NCBI RefSeq assembly: GCF_030272615.1
Contig: NC_081406.1
Coordinates: 484,687,900 to 484,751,899 of the forward strand
DNA length: 64,000 nt
Source of the DNA: Cryptomeria japonica
Taxonomy: Eukaryota; Streptophyta; Pinopsida; Cupressales; Cupressaceae
Direction: 5' to 3'
Both the position numbers and the translations under genes were made by a program. Below, one piece after another: positions 23,528 through 36,240 of the stretch (positions are counted from its first letter, which is position 1; each line of letters begins with the position of its first letter). Below the pieces are notes generated by a model. The model ran no database searches. It saw only the letters and a program-made list of their open reading frames with translations, and was not told the DNA's origin.

Positions 23528-23703
23528 CCATTGGGGACACCATTGAGGTGAAGGAAGATACCCCTGAAGACAAGGAAACTAGTCATGGTAGAAGAACCTG
23601 CACAAGCACCAAAAAGAAGAAAAGCCAAAGCAGGGAGATTGAGGAATCAAGCAGACTTCTAAGAACATGGAGCAACTGGAGCTGGAAGCTACCAAGTTGC
23701 TAA
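23528..23703 (+). pseudogene. LINE ORF3, C-terminal part
   Basis: Continues ORF3 in frame after the NL2 insertion, with the codon split across the join. It reads about 58 codons (AIGDTIEVKEDTPEDKE, then KKKKSQSREIEE) to TAA 23703. Charged and basic at the end. Confidence 0.65.
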
Positions 23704-23911
23704 AGAAATTTACCTAGCCTTGGATTTTTTCTATTTTCTTTAGGTCCTATGTGTTGTGTCTTTTTGTTGTTGGCTTTTTGTTATCTACCCAACTGTCTTT
23801 TCTATGTTTATTGTCTCTTGCTTTTTTGATGTGCTCTAATGGTTATCTTTTGATCTAATGTTGTAAAGGGTTTTAGGGGCCCTTCAAAACCTATTTTCCT
23901 CTAATAAAAAT
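23704..23911 (+). other. LINE 3' untranslated region
   Basis: T-rich stretch, then AGGGTTTTAGGGGCCCTTC and the terminus CTAATAAAAAT directly before the right TSD. No long poly(A) tail. Confidence 0.6.
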
Positions 23912-23927
23912 ATGAGATTCCTTAGGA

Positions 23928-26006
23928 TGAGCTTGAAATCTAGCAACAAGATAAACAACATGCATACAATCTGGTCTTGTCTGAGTCAAGTACAACAATC
24001 CACCAATCATAGATCTGTATCTAGTCTGATTTGCCTTTGGAAAATCATCATCCTTAGTTAGATTACATTTGGTCATCATAGGTGTACCAACAAACTTTGC
24101 ATCATCTAAACCAAACTTCTTCAAGAATTCATTGACATACTTAGACTAAGATATGAAAACACCTTTACCCAACTAAGTAATTTGCAATCCAAAAAGGAAT
24201 TTAATCTCATCAATCATAGACATCTCAAACTCATTTTGCATATCATCAACAAACTTCTTGCACAAACCATCATTTCCACCAAAGATAATATCATCAACAA
24301 AAACATCAACAATCAAGATGTTATCATTATCAATTTTAAAGTACAAATTACTATCAGCAGTACCTTTATTTAATTTAAGCTTCATCAAATACCTATCCAA
24401 TCTAGCATACTGAGCTCTTGGGGTTTACTTCAATCCATATAGTGCTTTCTTCAATCTGCAAACCATATCTTTTTCTTCTGTCAATTGAAATCCATTTGGT
24501 TTCTCAATAAAGACCTCTTCTTCCAGCTCACCATTAAGAAAGGCTGACTTGACATCCATCTGATAAACTTTGAAATATTTGTAAGTAGCATAAGCAAGAA
24601 ATAGTCTAACAACTTCAATTATAGCTACCGGAGAAAAAGTCTCCTCATAATCAATACCTCAAATTTGGAAATAACCCTTACAAACAAGTTTTGTTTTATT
24701 CCTAACAACTTTACCGTGCTCATTCAATTTATTTTGAAAAATCCATTTAGTTCCAATTACTTTCTTATCCTTAGATCTGGGAATAAGAATCCATGTATTA
24801 TTTTTTTCAATCTGATTTAGTTCTTCTTCCATTGCTTTAACCTAATTTCCATCTTTACAAGCTTCATCAGCATCTTTAGATTCAATCTTAGAAATCAAGC
24901 AATACTCTTCAACAATTCTTCTCCAACTCATCACACCTCTATTCTTGTCACCAATTATTTTATTGTCTGAATGATTCAATCTTACATACCTAGGAGTCTT
25001 AGTATTTTCATAATTTTAAGTCTCTCCTCTTTCTTCTATACTAGCATTTGCACCTTCTCCTTGATTTTAAGGCTTTTTCTGGAATAGTCTGCACTTGGTT
25101 CTAGGTCCACACTTGCTTTCATTTATCTGCACTAAGATCCTAATCATTTGAATCATATCTGCAAGATCTAATCTGTCTCACACTTCCTTCATCAACCTTC
25201 ACATTATTACTGTCAACTATCTTTCACGATCTCTTATTATAAAACTGGTAGGCCTTACTCTTAGTGGAATAACCAAGAAATATTCCTTCATCACTTCTAG
25301 CATCAAATTTCCCTAGATCTTCATCTCTTCTGATATAGCATTTACTACCAAAAATTCTAAAATATCTAACTATGGGAACATGACCAAACCATAACTCATG
25401 AGGAGCCTTACTGGTATCACCTTTGATATTCACCGAGTTAAAGGTATACACTGCAGTACTCACAACTTATCTCCAATAGACATGGGGAACATTTCCTTCA
25501 ATCATCATGGTTCTATTGGCTTATTGAATTATCATGTTCTTCCTTTCCAAAACACCATTCTATTGAGGGGTCCACGAAGCAAATAACTATCTCTTCACCC
25601 CATTCTCTTCACAAAAAGAATTGAACTCACTGGAAGTAAATTCGCCACCTCTGTTAGACCTCAGACATTTTAGCTTCAAGCCAGTCTCTATCTCAACCAT
25701 AGCTTTGAAAATATTGAACTTCTCCAAGGATTCAAACTTAACTCACATCATCCTTGAATTGTCATCAATCAACAACATGAAATACCTATCACCCAACAAG
25801 CTTCTCACTCTAGAGGGACCACACAAATCAGTATGCACAAGATCCAATATCCCACTAGAAGTATATTGTTTTATTTTGAAAGAAACACTCATCTACTTCC
25901 CTAACTGACATTCTTTACATACTGGATTAGAAGGCTTTACAGTCTTAGGAAGATTTCTCACATCTTGAGTAGAACCTATCTTAATAATGCAATCAAAATT
26001 CATATG
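23928..26006 (-). pseudogene. CopA reverse transcriptase and integrase
   Basis: Minus strand. RT C-terminal part at 23928-24400 (FVDDIIFGG catalytic block, YRSMIGGLLYLTQTRPD). The RT N-terminal part at about 24420-24900 is full of stops. A linker follows, then integrase at about 25220-25990 (STAVYTFNSVNIKGDTSKAPH, FGSKCYIRRDED, GIFLGYSTKSKA). Heavily decayed, and the integrase is cut by an insert at about 26007. Confidence 0.82.
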
Positions 26007-27603
26007 TGCAACAGACCGAAAGGATAACCTTGAACCAACCAACCTCTAAGACTCACAAACTCAACCAAAATACCTAATTCCAAATATCCTTACACAACAC
26101 CAAGTCAAGCAATGGTTCAATGACACCAAACAACACCTTGGAAGACCCAAAGGCTTCACTATGTCCACTTGCAAACAAATAACACTTCTCAAGTTCTTGT
26201 GTGACTACCCACACCCTTGCATACATAAGTAGACTACTACTAAGCTTTAGGGTTTGAATGACCCACTTGACCAATTCAATACAATGATCCTTGGGGGGGT
26301 GTTCTCACAACACCTTAACATAAATGAAATAGGATTTCATGGTTTAGATCCACCAGAACATCCATTTTGACTCACTTGCCCACAAACAAAACCAGTTGCA
26401 ATTAGGCCTCCATTTGAAGGAATTGGGTGATAACTTTTGACACCTTGAGGATATAGGAAAAAAATTATATTTTTAGATACCCTTTTAGAAGTTCTCAACA
26501 ATATCATAGTTTCCGATATTGGACCAACTTGTAGATATCCCAACCAATACTGCACTAACGGACCTATTTAACTGAACGCCTTCCACAAATTGGTTTGGTT
26601 CTCCTAGTGGGTGACCATCATTGACCAATAAAATGTTATGTAAACCTCCAAAGTACTCTTCTACCACATTCAAACCCCTTTTTATTGCTCTACCACTCAA
26701 TTCTCATGCATTGCACTCATCAAACCGGTCTATCATATGGAGATCCCATACCCAGGGTTAGTTCTCCATCCTCTTCACCCTGTTGTATCCTCTTAATGTA
26801 TTTTGGAACTGACATATGATATAGTGGCCTATCATCTCCTATAACGACATAATGTTCAGTTAAGGATTGATAGGCCAAAACTCATTATTGCAGTCAAACC
26901 CTAGGGGTTTGAGGGTTTTAGGCTACTTGGTAGAGATTTACTTGTAGAATGGGGTAAATATCACTTCAAGACCTCACTAAAATAAAAACAAAGGTAAAAC
27001 GGTCTATTTATAGGAACTATGCCATGAGCATTCTTGTCAATCCACCTTCAGTATGCAATCAACAAAAAATATACGGTTTTCCAAGTTTCTAACCGTTCTT
27101 GATGCTTCAATTTCCTTTCCAAATCAACCAACTTACATCCTTTAGTGTTTAGGGACTTTAAATGTATCTCCCAAATTACCACAACTTCCTCCAACTATTT
27201 TTCAAACTAAACTGACCGTTGGAGAATTGCAACTTACAAAAAAGTGCAAAATTAGCATGACAACAAATTGACAATATGACAACTTTTGCATAATTCAACC
27301 TACTTAGACTTCAGACTATCATAGTCCCCCAAAATGATTACATTTGATTTTAAAACATCAAAAATGACTCAAATAGACTTGTGGTCACTTGATCCCTCAA
27401 TTTAGACCATTGTGACCCTTATTGACTCAATTTACTCTACCAGACCCTAGATGACAATTTGATCCAAACATGGACAAACTTGTCACACTCCTAGGACATT
27501 GAATTATGAAAAGGACCCATAGGGTCTTATAACATTCCTTCTAGGCTAATAGAAAATCATCTTGTTCTTGGTTCATGTCTTCATAGGTAGGTGCTCCTAC
27601 ACC
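26007..27603. mobile_element. Unclassified 1.6-kb insertion inside CopA integrase
   Basis: The copia pre-integrase/integrase match breaks off after CATATG at 26006 and resumes at about 27604 (the LWHRRMC segment). The insert has no copia similarity and no convincing ORF. On the minus strand it contains TATAAATAG, and near its right end GTTATAAGACCCTATGGGTC, which looks like the start of a gypsy-type LTR. No clear TSD or TIR, so ends may be off by some bases. Candidates are a degraded gypsy LTR fragment or another non-coding element. Confidence 0.5.
27004..27012 (-). promoter_or_regulatory. TATA box candidate in the 1.6-kb insert
   Basis: TATAAATAG on the minus strand, about 520 bp from the possible LTR start near 27534, a plausible LTR promoter. 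Confidence 0.35.
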
Positions 27604-29074
27604 ACACATCCTTCTATGCCATAACAAATTTTTATCAATTTGAGCAATCAAACAACTTTTACCACTAGCATTCAAGTGAAAGATATTATCTCTAGTTTTT
27701 GTACCTAATGCAATTTCAGTTCTAGAGCTAATCAAGATCTTACATTTACCATTCTTGACTTGCAATTCATATCCCTTATCGACCATATGTCAAACACTCA
27801 AAAGATTATGCTTTATACCTTCAACATATAAAACATCATTAGTGTTATACTTACCATCAAGAGAAATAGAACCTCTACCATAGATTATACCAGATTTGTC
27901 ATCACCAAATATTACTACACCACCATCATACTTTTCCATACTCACAAACTTACTCTTATCACTTGTCATATGATTAGAGAAACCACTATCAATAACACAT
28001 TCATTTTTCTCTTCAACCTTAGTAGCCAAATATTTTTCTTCAATAATGCAACTAGTAGAATCAATAGTCACTGGATCATCTTCCTTGATAGAAATGAACA
28101 CACACTCATCTCCCAAATTTCCTTTCTTAGACTCATCATCTATCACACCTTCATCAGTAGTAAAATAACATTTCTTCTGATATTTAGACTTATATGGCTT
28201 TAATGGCTTCTTATAAACTCTTTCCAGACACCTTGAGGCAAAATGTCTTATCTTATTACATGAAAAACATTTAAGAGACAAATTTCCTTCATACTTATCG
28301 GCACACTTAGGCAATCTTCTGGCAATCAGGGCTTCAAGCTCTCTTTCATCTTCTTCAAGCTCTCTCATCTCCTTCTCATATCTGGATACTCTTGTAGAAC
28401 TTTATCTCAAATTATATTTTTTCTTCCCCAATATAGTAGCTTTGAATGCAGATTCAAATTTAGGAGGGGCTTCAACAAATTTTCTCAACTCAAAAGCAAC
28501 AAGATTTCCAATAAGTATATCTCTAGTCACATCTGTCATGGTTTGGATCTCTTCAATAGTATTAGCCTTATGCTTGTAAGTAGGAGGCAAGGATCTCAGG
28601 ACCTTGGCAACAATCTCATATTCTTCCAATACTCCACCACCACATCTGATGTTTAGCACCAACTCATTCACTCTCTGCATAAAGGAGGTAATGTTCTCAT
28701 CTTCGCTCATCTTCAGCATCTAATAATTTTTCTTTCAATCTCTGCAACTTAGCAACTTTCACATGGCTATCACCTTCATACAAAGTCTCTAACTTATCCT
28801 AGATCTCATGAGGAGTCTACAAATCCATCATATTAGTCATCTCAGAATCAGATAAGGCACTCAACAATGCTTCCTTATCTCTAATGTTGAATTCAGCTTC
28901 CTTTATGTCATCCAGAGTGGTAGGACCATTCTAAGGAGAATTATACACATTCTTAGTTATCTTCCAATAGTCTTCACTAATGCATCTCAAATGACATTCC
29001 ATGTGGTTCTTCCAAAGAGTGTAATTTGTTCCATTAAATCTTAGACTATCCTTCTTTAAAAAAAAGGTTTTCAT
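27604..29074 (-). pseudogene. CopA gag, protease and pre-integrase region
   Basis: Start near ATG 29074 (FNGTNYTLWKNHMECHL). UBN2-like gag with ITSFMQRVNELVLNIR (28402-28719), zinc knuckle CFSCNKIRHFASRC at about 28220-28270, aspartic protease signature VIDSGFSNHMTSDKSKF near 27930-27990, then the pre-integrase block ending LLWHRRMC next to the 1.6-kb insert. Stops and one or more frameshifts break the frame. Gag forms the particle and protease cleaves the polyprotein. Confidence 0.85.
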
Positions 29075-29116
29075 CCCAGATCACCTTAAGCGGTCAAGCT
29101 TCTTCTGGAGGATCTA

Positions 29117-29128
29117 GCTCTAATACTA
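29117..29128 (-). promoter_or_regulatory. CopA primer-binding site, diverged
   Basis: GCTCTAATACTA on the plus strand. It differs from the standard site at two G-to-A (C-to-T) positions and lies two bases from the LTR. Confidence 0.75.
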
Positions 29129-29130
29129 AT

Positions 29131-29900
29131 TGTTGGTAATAATGTAGCAAAATAAGAGGGGGGTGAATTAGTTTTCTCACAAATTCTACACAACTCAAAC
29201 TTAAATTTAGATATGATAATAAACAATAAAAGCATAAATCAACACCACATCAGTAACACACATAACACAATTTTGTTTTTTATGTGGAAAACCTGGTTAA
29301 GAGAAAAAACATGGTGGGAACCTACCCACAATGAGATAATACCATATTAGGAGTAAGTGTAAAAATTAAAATGGGGAATTCACATGCATTCAGGAACATT
29401 ACATAGATCTAACTGCTCAAAAACAAAAACAAGAAGGGCTAAAACCCTAGGGAAGACTCACTTCCTTACAAAAATAACTTGGAATACATCCAAAGAATCA
29501 TGAACTAATGAAATAGCATTTTCCCATGCCTAGTTATAGTTATGATTAAGCACATATACTTAAACTCTTCTCTTCACACTTCTTCACACTCTTTCACAAT
29601 TCTCCTCTGTTACTAAAATTTCAACTTGATATTTGCACACACAAATACTAAGCAGATACATTAACAACCTATATTTATAGAAATCATCAACCTATATTTC
29701 AAGGTTAGCAAAACCCTCAACACAAGTTACAAAACAATAACTTCACACATTACAATAATACATGCGAACCAAAACAATGTTAGCTAAGATATAGTATAGA
29801 CCTAAACCAATACCACAAACATGCAACACATCCAACAATTATGCCTCTAACATCCACAATAGACTACAATCACCATGAATGTCGCATAACACGAAGAACA
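29131..29900 (-). repeat. CopA 5' LTR, truncated by CopC
   Basis: Begins TGTTGGTAATAATG at 29131 with the shared AGAGGGGGGTGAATTAG motif. The match to the left LTR breaks at 29900, where CopC starts; the rest should lie beyond the window. Confidence 0.8.
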
Positions 29901-30642
29901 TGTTAGACAAGTCAGATAACGAGAGGACAACTAAGAGGGGGGGTGAATCAGTTGTCACCAAATTATAGAACTTTAAGCATTCAAAACCTTATTATTGGAA
30001 AACATAAAATCAATACTAGAATGCATAAACCAAATAACATAATAATAGATATAGAAATTAAACATAAACATAAATCACAGAACAATTACCATTCATCCAG
30101 AACACATGACACCAAGATTTGTACATGGAAAACCTGATAAAGGGAAAAGCCATGGTGGGAATCCTACCCACAGTTAGATAATATTTCTACAGTAAGTATG
30201 TGATTACAATATGAGGGTCCTGCACATGCAAGAAGGCCAACAACCTAGAGCGCACTACTCATCATTAAAGGAGCCTCACTGACGTCAAAATAAATTCAGA
30301 CTACAATCTGGAAGGAAGATTGAACTAAAAGTATAGCATCTCCTATGCCTGATTACAATTTTGGTTAAGCTCAATACCAAAGGCCTTAAACCTCTTCCAC
30401 AAACCCAATTTGATCACCTATGATTGACCAAACCTTCTGTGTATGATTACAAAATTATTTGCACATAGATAATCCCATAACCTTGACCTATGATCTATAA
30501 AGAGATCGTACATCATATTTATACCAACCCAAGACCTAAACAATTAGGTCAGCCACCTAAAAGATAATACAATAAGTTTATAAAATAAACACATAATCCA
30601 ATGATCAACCAAGTTGGCTTAGGCCAATAAAAATGTAAACCA
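29901..30642 (-). repeat. CopC 3' LTR, outer part
   Basis: Starts TGTTAGACAAGTCAG with the AGAGGGGGGGTGAATCAG motif. Similar in layout to the CopA LTR (GCCTGATTACAATTTTGGTT in both). Interrupted at 30642 by CopF. Confidence 0.8.
30638..30642. repeat. CopF target-site duplication AACCA (right copy 37880-37884)
   Basis: AACCA on both sides of CopF. Confidence 0.9.
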
Positions 30643-32300
30643 TGTTAATCCTATGAGGATCCAGTTAATACTGAGAGGGGGGGTGAATCAATATTAAGAC
30701 CAATTCAAACTTTAACTCAAAATCAAACTTATCTTAGATCTAAAACCATTTAATAAATATCTCAACTTCTGTAATCAGGTCTGATAACCTCTTTATCAGA
30801 TTTGCTTAACACATTAATCAAATCATTTACCGATACTTTCACCACCAAAGCAATCATATAAACTTGATCATTTACCAACTCATTAACCTTATCAATAAGA
30901 TCAAATACTTTCTCAAACAATTTCTTATCAGTATCGGTAACCTCTGATAAACTTCTTATAAAACATCATAAGGAGTGTCTCAGAAATAATGCCTGAAATG
31001 AAATATAAACAAGAACATCACATGAAAAAAATTCCACACATGAACATAATAAGTATTTGACGTGGAAACCCAAATAGGGAAAAAACCACGGTGAGAGTTG
31101 GCACCCACAAATATTTGTACTCTTTTGAAGTATGCCCTATTAGGAGCTTACAATACACCTGGTTAAGAGCAAACCCTGTTAGGAGTCACCCACGGGATTT
31201 GTCTTCCAGCCAGATTAGGAGCTTGATGATCTCTTAGGATCAACCTTGTGAGAGGATTTTACACTCTTTTTAGAGATGCCCTGTTAGGGGACTTAAATGT
31301 TCAAGTCCTGTTAGAACCTACCCGGTCAAGGGATTTAACCTGCTGCAACTGTTAGGGAACACAGTAAGAAAATGATCTATTTACTTGCACTTCTTTGTTT
31401 GCTTGATCAGATCTAGTTATACACAACACTCTGCAACTCTCAGGCAGATCTCACACTTCACTTGGACGTTTTAACACATTCTGTAAGACCACTAACACAA
31501 TAAACATCAACTATGTCAACATAAATATCCATCTAAACTAGGTTGGCCACAAAACCTAATTACATCATGAATTTACAATTAGATCACAAGAGATCATCAT
31601 AGATTGCTTTACAGATCATTACAACAAATTACAATACAATATCAACCATTGATTGATCTTACCCCATCACTGAAATCCGATCTATATCTTCAAAACACTC
31701 TACTAAGCGTTTCACTGATTCCCAAGAAAATATTCCTTGAATCTCACCAAAAAATCTATCAAATCTTTCACACGGGTTGTGTCATGTTACCAACTTCATG
31801 TAGACTTGATGTCAATCACTGTTATAACAAAAATCATTACCGGTTTGATAATTTCTTCATCGGTCCTTAAACCCTACTAAAAATTTAGCAAAACTTCATC
31901 AGAAATTTGAAACACGCCTTCCGGTAATCATCACAAGTTCTGATTCTAGTCATATACACCTTTCCATGATACAAGTTCACCATCCAAACTGCAAAACACA
32001 AGTCATCATCAATCGACCGATCCAGTCAAAATAATTTTGCTTTACCGGTTAAATTCCTATTTCATAGACTTTAGTTCACTACTGGTAAACTTTGTCTTCT
32101 AGTAAACCAAATCACTTAGATAACAAAACAAAACATCAGGAACATTAGTTGCCAACAATGGCAACACAAATAATTGATCATGTCATTTATTCATAGAATC
32201 TCAATCTTTTCATCACAAATAGACTTCTATCCTTTACCAGTGCAGTCATCCAGCTTCAACTACATCACCTGATCTGCATTAGTGATGCCAAATGCCAAAA
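30643..32300 (-). repeat. CopF 3' LTR
   Basis: 1658 bp. Contains at least six degenerate copies of a CCCTGTTAGGGGA/GGATTT-type phrase between about 31125 and 31350. Terminal CCAACA has become CCAAAA. Confidence 0.9.
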
Positions 32301-32735
32301 ATATCCCCCTTTGACATTAATGGCAACACTAATCAGATATACAATCATAATAACATCATCATGTGCAACTTGCTTGTCAATATCACATCATTTGTTGGTT
32401 ATCCTCCTTTTGTCATCTCTCCCTTAACCAATGCTTCACTCAATCTGATCTTCAACTTCTCACATGTCTACCATATCTAATTTATATTCTTTTCTTCTCC
32501 CCCTTTGACAACAATGCCAAAGATGTAAGTGCATCACTTTTCTTTAACTCTGTCACTGCCTCTTCCATCATCTCTGCTACATAAATCAAAAATACTATAA
32601 CAGAGCATTAAATCAAAACTTTACATCAGACCTTCTCCCCAAAGGAGTAGTCTGTACCTTCATCAATACTTAGTGAAAAATAAACATCAAATCCATGGGA
32701 TTGATGGATCTTCACCATTTTAGTTCTTCCAGTGT
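32301..32735 (-). promoter_or_regulatory. CopF polypurine tract, duplicate tract and 3' non-coding region
   Basis: Plus-strand ATATCCCCCTTTGACATT next to the LTR at 32301, and a second TCTCCCCCTTTGACAACAAT at about 32496-32515. No coding potential. Confidence 0.7.
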
Positions 32736-35700
32736 AGGGGTCTAACCCCTAGTTTACGTCTAAGAAACTCAAAGGTAGCCTTCGATAAGGGCTTAGTAAA
32801 TATATCAGCTAACCGCTCTTTACTCTTCACATATTCCATCTTCACCTCCTTTTCTTAAACTCTTTCCCTTAGGAAGTGATACTTCAATTCAATGTGCTTG
32901 GTTCCAGCATGAGGTACAAGATTCTTAGAAATGTTTATTACACTTGTATTATCACAATAGATAGTCACTGATTCTGACATATCTATCTTGAGTCCTTCTA
33001 GCACATGTCTCATCCATATTGCTTGCATGCAATTCATGGATACAACTACATACTCAACTTTAGCTATAGATTGAGAAACACAAGTTTTTTTCTTGCTCAT
33101 CCATGTCACTAATCTTCCTCCAAGTAGAAAAGCTCCACTAGTTGTGATTTTTTGATCTTCCACATTACCTTCCTAATCAGCATTAGTAAAAACATCCAAA
33201 GTAAAATCACCTTTATAGGGATACCATAAACCATAGTCTATTGTGCCTTTGAGATACGAAAAAATTCTGTTCACAGCCACCATGTGACTTTCTTTAGGCT
33301 CTTTTTGAAATCTAGCCACTAATCCAACAACATGAACAATGTATGGTCTATTATGGATAACATAGTGTATCTTGCCAATCATACATCTGTACTCTTTTTC
33401 AGTAACAACAGGGGAATCATCTTCCTTTGCAACTTGCAACTAGTCACCATCGGCGTCCCTACTGGTTTGTAGTATTTCATTCCAAAAGTCTTCAACACCT
33501 CTTTGATATACTTGGTCTAACAAATAAAGATACTACCATCCATTTATTGAACCTATAAGCCAATAAAGAACTTAATTTCACCGATTAGAGACATTTCAAA
33601 TTCCTTTTTCATTATATCAACAAAGTCCATACACATATCATCATTGCTACCAAAAATTATGTCATCAACAAACAAGAAGAATCAGAATTGGAATAAAATT
33701 ATATCCTCCAGTCTAGGAACAAGTGACCATGTCTAATTCTTCTTAATTTGATCTAATTCTTTATTCATTGCCTTAACCCAATCATCATCCTTGAGTGCCT
33801 CCTTAATTGTCTTGGGTTCAATTGTAGATATCAAACATGAGTTCTCTTTGATCTTTCTCCTGGTTTTCACACTTGCATTCTTATCACCAATTATCTACTC
33901 TTGTGAAAGATTCAATCTGACATATCTAGGTATTTCCTATGTCAGTTCTGCATCTTCTTCATCTGGCTCTTCTTCTTCTTCCTCACTATCATCTCTCACC
34001 GATTGAGTACCTAGTTCTGCATTTGTTGGCTCTTCATCATTCTTTGCTTCTGGTACAATGATCACTAACACAAGGAGTTTTTCCATACCATAGCTCATAG
34101 GGTGTCTTATTGTTACCTCTTTTTACCAGTACTTGGTTTAAAGTGTATACAACAGTATTGACCGCTTCTCTCCAATATATTTTGGATACATTACCCTGTA
34201 ATAACATGGTTCTTGCAGCTTCAACTATTGCTTTGTTCATCCTTTCTGCTATGTCATTCTATTATGGTGTCCTCGAAGTAGACATCTATCCCTTTATACC
34301 TTGTTCATCACAATACCTAACAAATTCATCAGATGTGAATTCACCTCCTCAGTCTAATCTTAAACACTTCAAGTTCTTACTAGTTTCCTTCTCAAGAAGA
34401 GCTTTAAATGATTTAAATTTATTAAATGCTTCTTATTTCTCTCTCAAAAATGTTACCCACATCATTTTAAAATAGTCATCAGTGAAGATCATGAAATACC
34501 TATCATCATAATAACTCTTTGTTCTCATAGGGCCACAAAGATCAGTATGTACCAAATCTAAAACATTCTTAGAAATATCATTCTTTCTCTTGAAAAAATA
34601 GAGGTTGTCTTACCGAATTGAAAATCTTTACATATCACACTATCTGGTTTGACAAGTTGGGGTAATCCTCTTACAACACTTGACTTGCTTATCTTAATTA
34701 AATTATCAAAATTAACATGACAACATCTTTTATACCACAACCAACTATCTTCTGTTCTTGAAACTAGACAATTATTAACATTACTATTTAAATGGAATGT
34801 TACCTCTAGTTTGCTGCCCAGTAACAATCAGTTCACCATTACCTCCAAGAATTCTGTAGACTCCACTCTTAAACTCAAGCAAATAACCTTTATCATTGAG
34901 TTGGACAACACTTCAAATATTATGCTTAAGACCATCAACCCAAAATACATCATCAACATTACTCTTTCCATTTAGAGAGATTGAACCTTTACCTTTCACC
35001 ATGCAAGGAGAGTTCTTTCCAAATCTAACAACACCTCCATCAAATTCATTAAGGATTATGAACTTACTTTTGTCTCCAGTCATGTGGTGTGAGCAGCCAC
35101 TATCTATAATCCATTCATCACTATTCTCCATATGAGATACTAGTGCCTTTTTATCAAACAGTTCCTCCTTCACAGCTACAAACATAATTTCTTCATTGTC
35201 ATCTTCTTCTTTCGACTCCTCATCGATCACACCTTTATCTACTACAACATAACAATGTTTCTTGCCCTTTCCTTTGAATATTCTAAACTTTTCTTTCTTA
35301 TCGGTGTTAGAGAAGTTAGCAGCAATATGACCAATTTTATTACAAGAGAAACACTTCAAAGGTAGCTTTTCTTTATACTTACCAATGCCTCTTGGAAATC
35401 TCTTTGCTAACAATGCCTCAAGTTCCATCACTTGATCTTCATTGTCTTCATTTCCCTATTTAATTCCATGACTTGTCCCATGCTCATGATTGACATATAT
35501 ATTTTCCTTTTTTAGCAGATGAACCGGTAATAGAAGCTTTAAAGGCAAATTCAGTAGATTTTGTCACACTATTATCAAAACTATTTAACTCAAAAGTTGT
35601 AAGCTTACCAATTAATGAATCAACAATTCCCTTATCCTTTGAAATAGATCTAAGTTCTTGGATTGTCGATACTCTTATAGAATACTAAGGTTGAAGAGAT

Positions 35701-36166
35701 CTGATCATTTTACTTACTATTGTATCATTTTCTATTTTGCCTCCAACACTCTTAATGCCACCAACAACTTCTTTGATTCTCTAACCATATTGTCCAATAT
35801 TCTCTCCTTCAAGCATTCTCATGAAATCAAAGTTTCCTCTCAAGCTTTCCTCTTCGGCTCTTTGAACATGCTCATCTCCTCCATAGATTGTCTCTAACTT
35901 CTCCAAACCTCACCTGTAGTTTCCAATCCTTGAACATCAATATATTCTGAATCAGATAAAGTACTTACAATAGCTTCTAGGGCTTGCATGTTATCTTGTT
36001 GTTCTTTGAGTTCATCTAGTGTCAAGGGAGTAGTAGTAGGAGCAACATATGTTATTTAAACTTGCTTCCAATATTGTGCACAAGGACCTTTGATGTAGAT
36101 CTTCATTCATTCTATCCAAATCTTGTAGTTATCCTTGTTGAACTTGGGACCCTCTTTCTTCATCAT
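32736..36166 (-). pseudogene. CopF gag-pol with internal deletions
   Basis: Gag from about ATG 36166, knuckle CFSCNKIGHIAANF (last Cys lost) near 35300-35350, protease IIDSGCSHHMTGDKSKF near 35050-35110, integrase at about 34040-34800 (ARTMLLQGNVSKIYWREAVN). Only the two ends of RT remain: the segment upstream of RT (about 33700-33850) is joined at about 33680-33705 to the region of the catalytic VDD block (reading VDDIIFGSND-like, near 33640-33670). RNase H at 32748-33439. About 0.5 kb of RT and about 0.2 kb after the integrase are missing compared with CopD. Cannot be autonomous. Confidence 0.85.
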
Positions 36167-36226
36167 CTTGAATTCCTCAGAATCTTTTCCTCAAGTGGTT
36201 AGGATTTCTACACATAGAGGACCAAC

Positions 36227-36238
36227 GCTCTGATACCA
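36227..36238 (-). promoter_or_regulatory. CopF primer-binding site
   Basis: GCTCTGATACCA on the plus strand, two bases from the LTR. Confidence 0.9.
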
Positions 36239-36240
36239 AT

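Larger units (their letters stand above)
9314..23911 (+). mobile_element. L1-type LINE, about 8.0 kb, interrupted by NL2
   Basis: Non-LTR retrotransposon with a 16-bp TSD. Pieces: 9314-16956 and 23528-23911. Order: 5' UTR of ~170 bp, ORF1 (9485-11036), ORF2 (11054-15309: endonuclease, RT, zf-RVT-like, RNase H), ORF3 (15564-16956 joined to 23528-23703) and a 3' UTR ending CTAATAAAAAT without a long poly(A). The 5' end appears complete because ORF1 and a leader are present next to the TSD. Typical plant L1s have two ORFs in 5-7 kb, so the extra ORF3 is unusual. Confidence 0.85.
333..29900 (-). mobile_element. CopA, old copia retrotransposon split by insertions
   Basis: Minus-strand Ty1/copia element that forms the scaffold of the left half. 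Its pieces are the 3' LTR (333-378 and 7285-8423), RNase H (8738-9297), RT/integrase (23928-26006), pre-integrase, protease and gag (27604-29074), PBS (29117-29128) and part of the 5' LTR (29131-29900). It is interrupted by NL1, the LINE (which contains NL2), a 1.6-kb insert and finally CopC. The LINE target duplication shows that the RNase H and RT pieces were once contiguous. The two LTRs differ at roughly one base in five by eye, so the copy is old. The right end lies beyond the window. Confidence 0.8.

Noticed and set aside
31120-31350. Irregular LTR phrase array as a CRISPR-like array
   Set aside because: Units are imperfect, unevenly spaced, inside an LTR and in a plant genome; there are no unique spacers of constant length.
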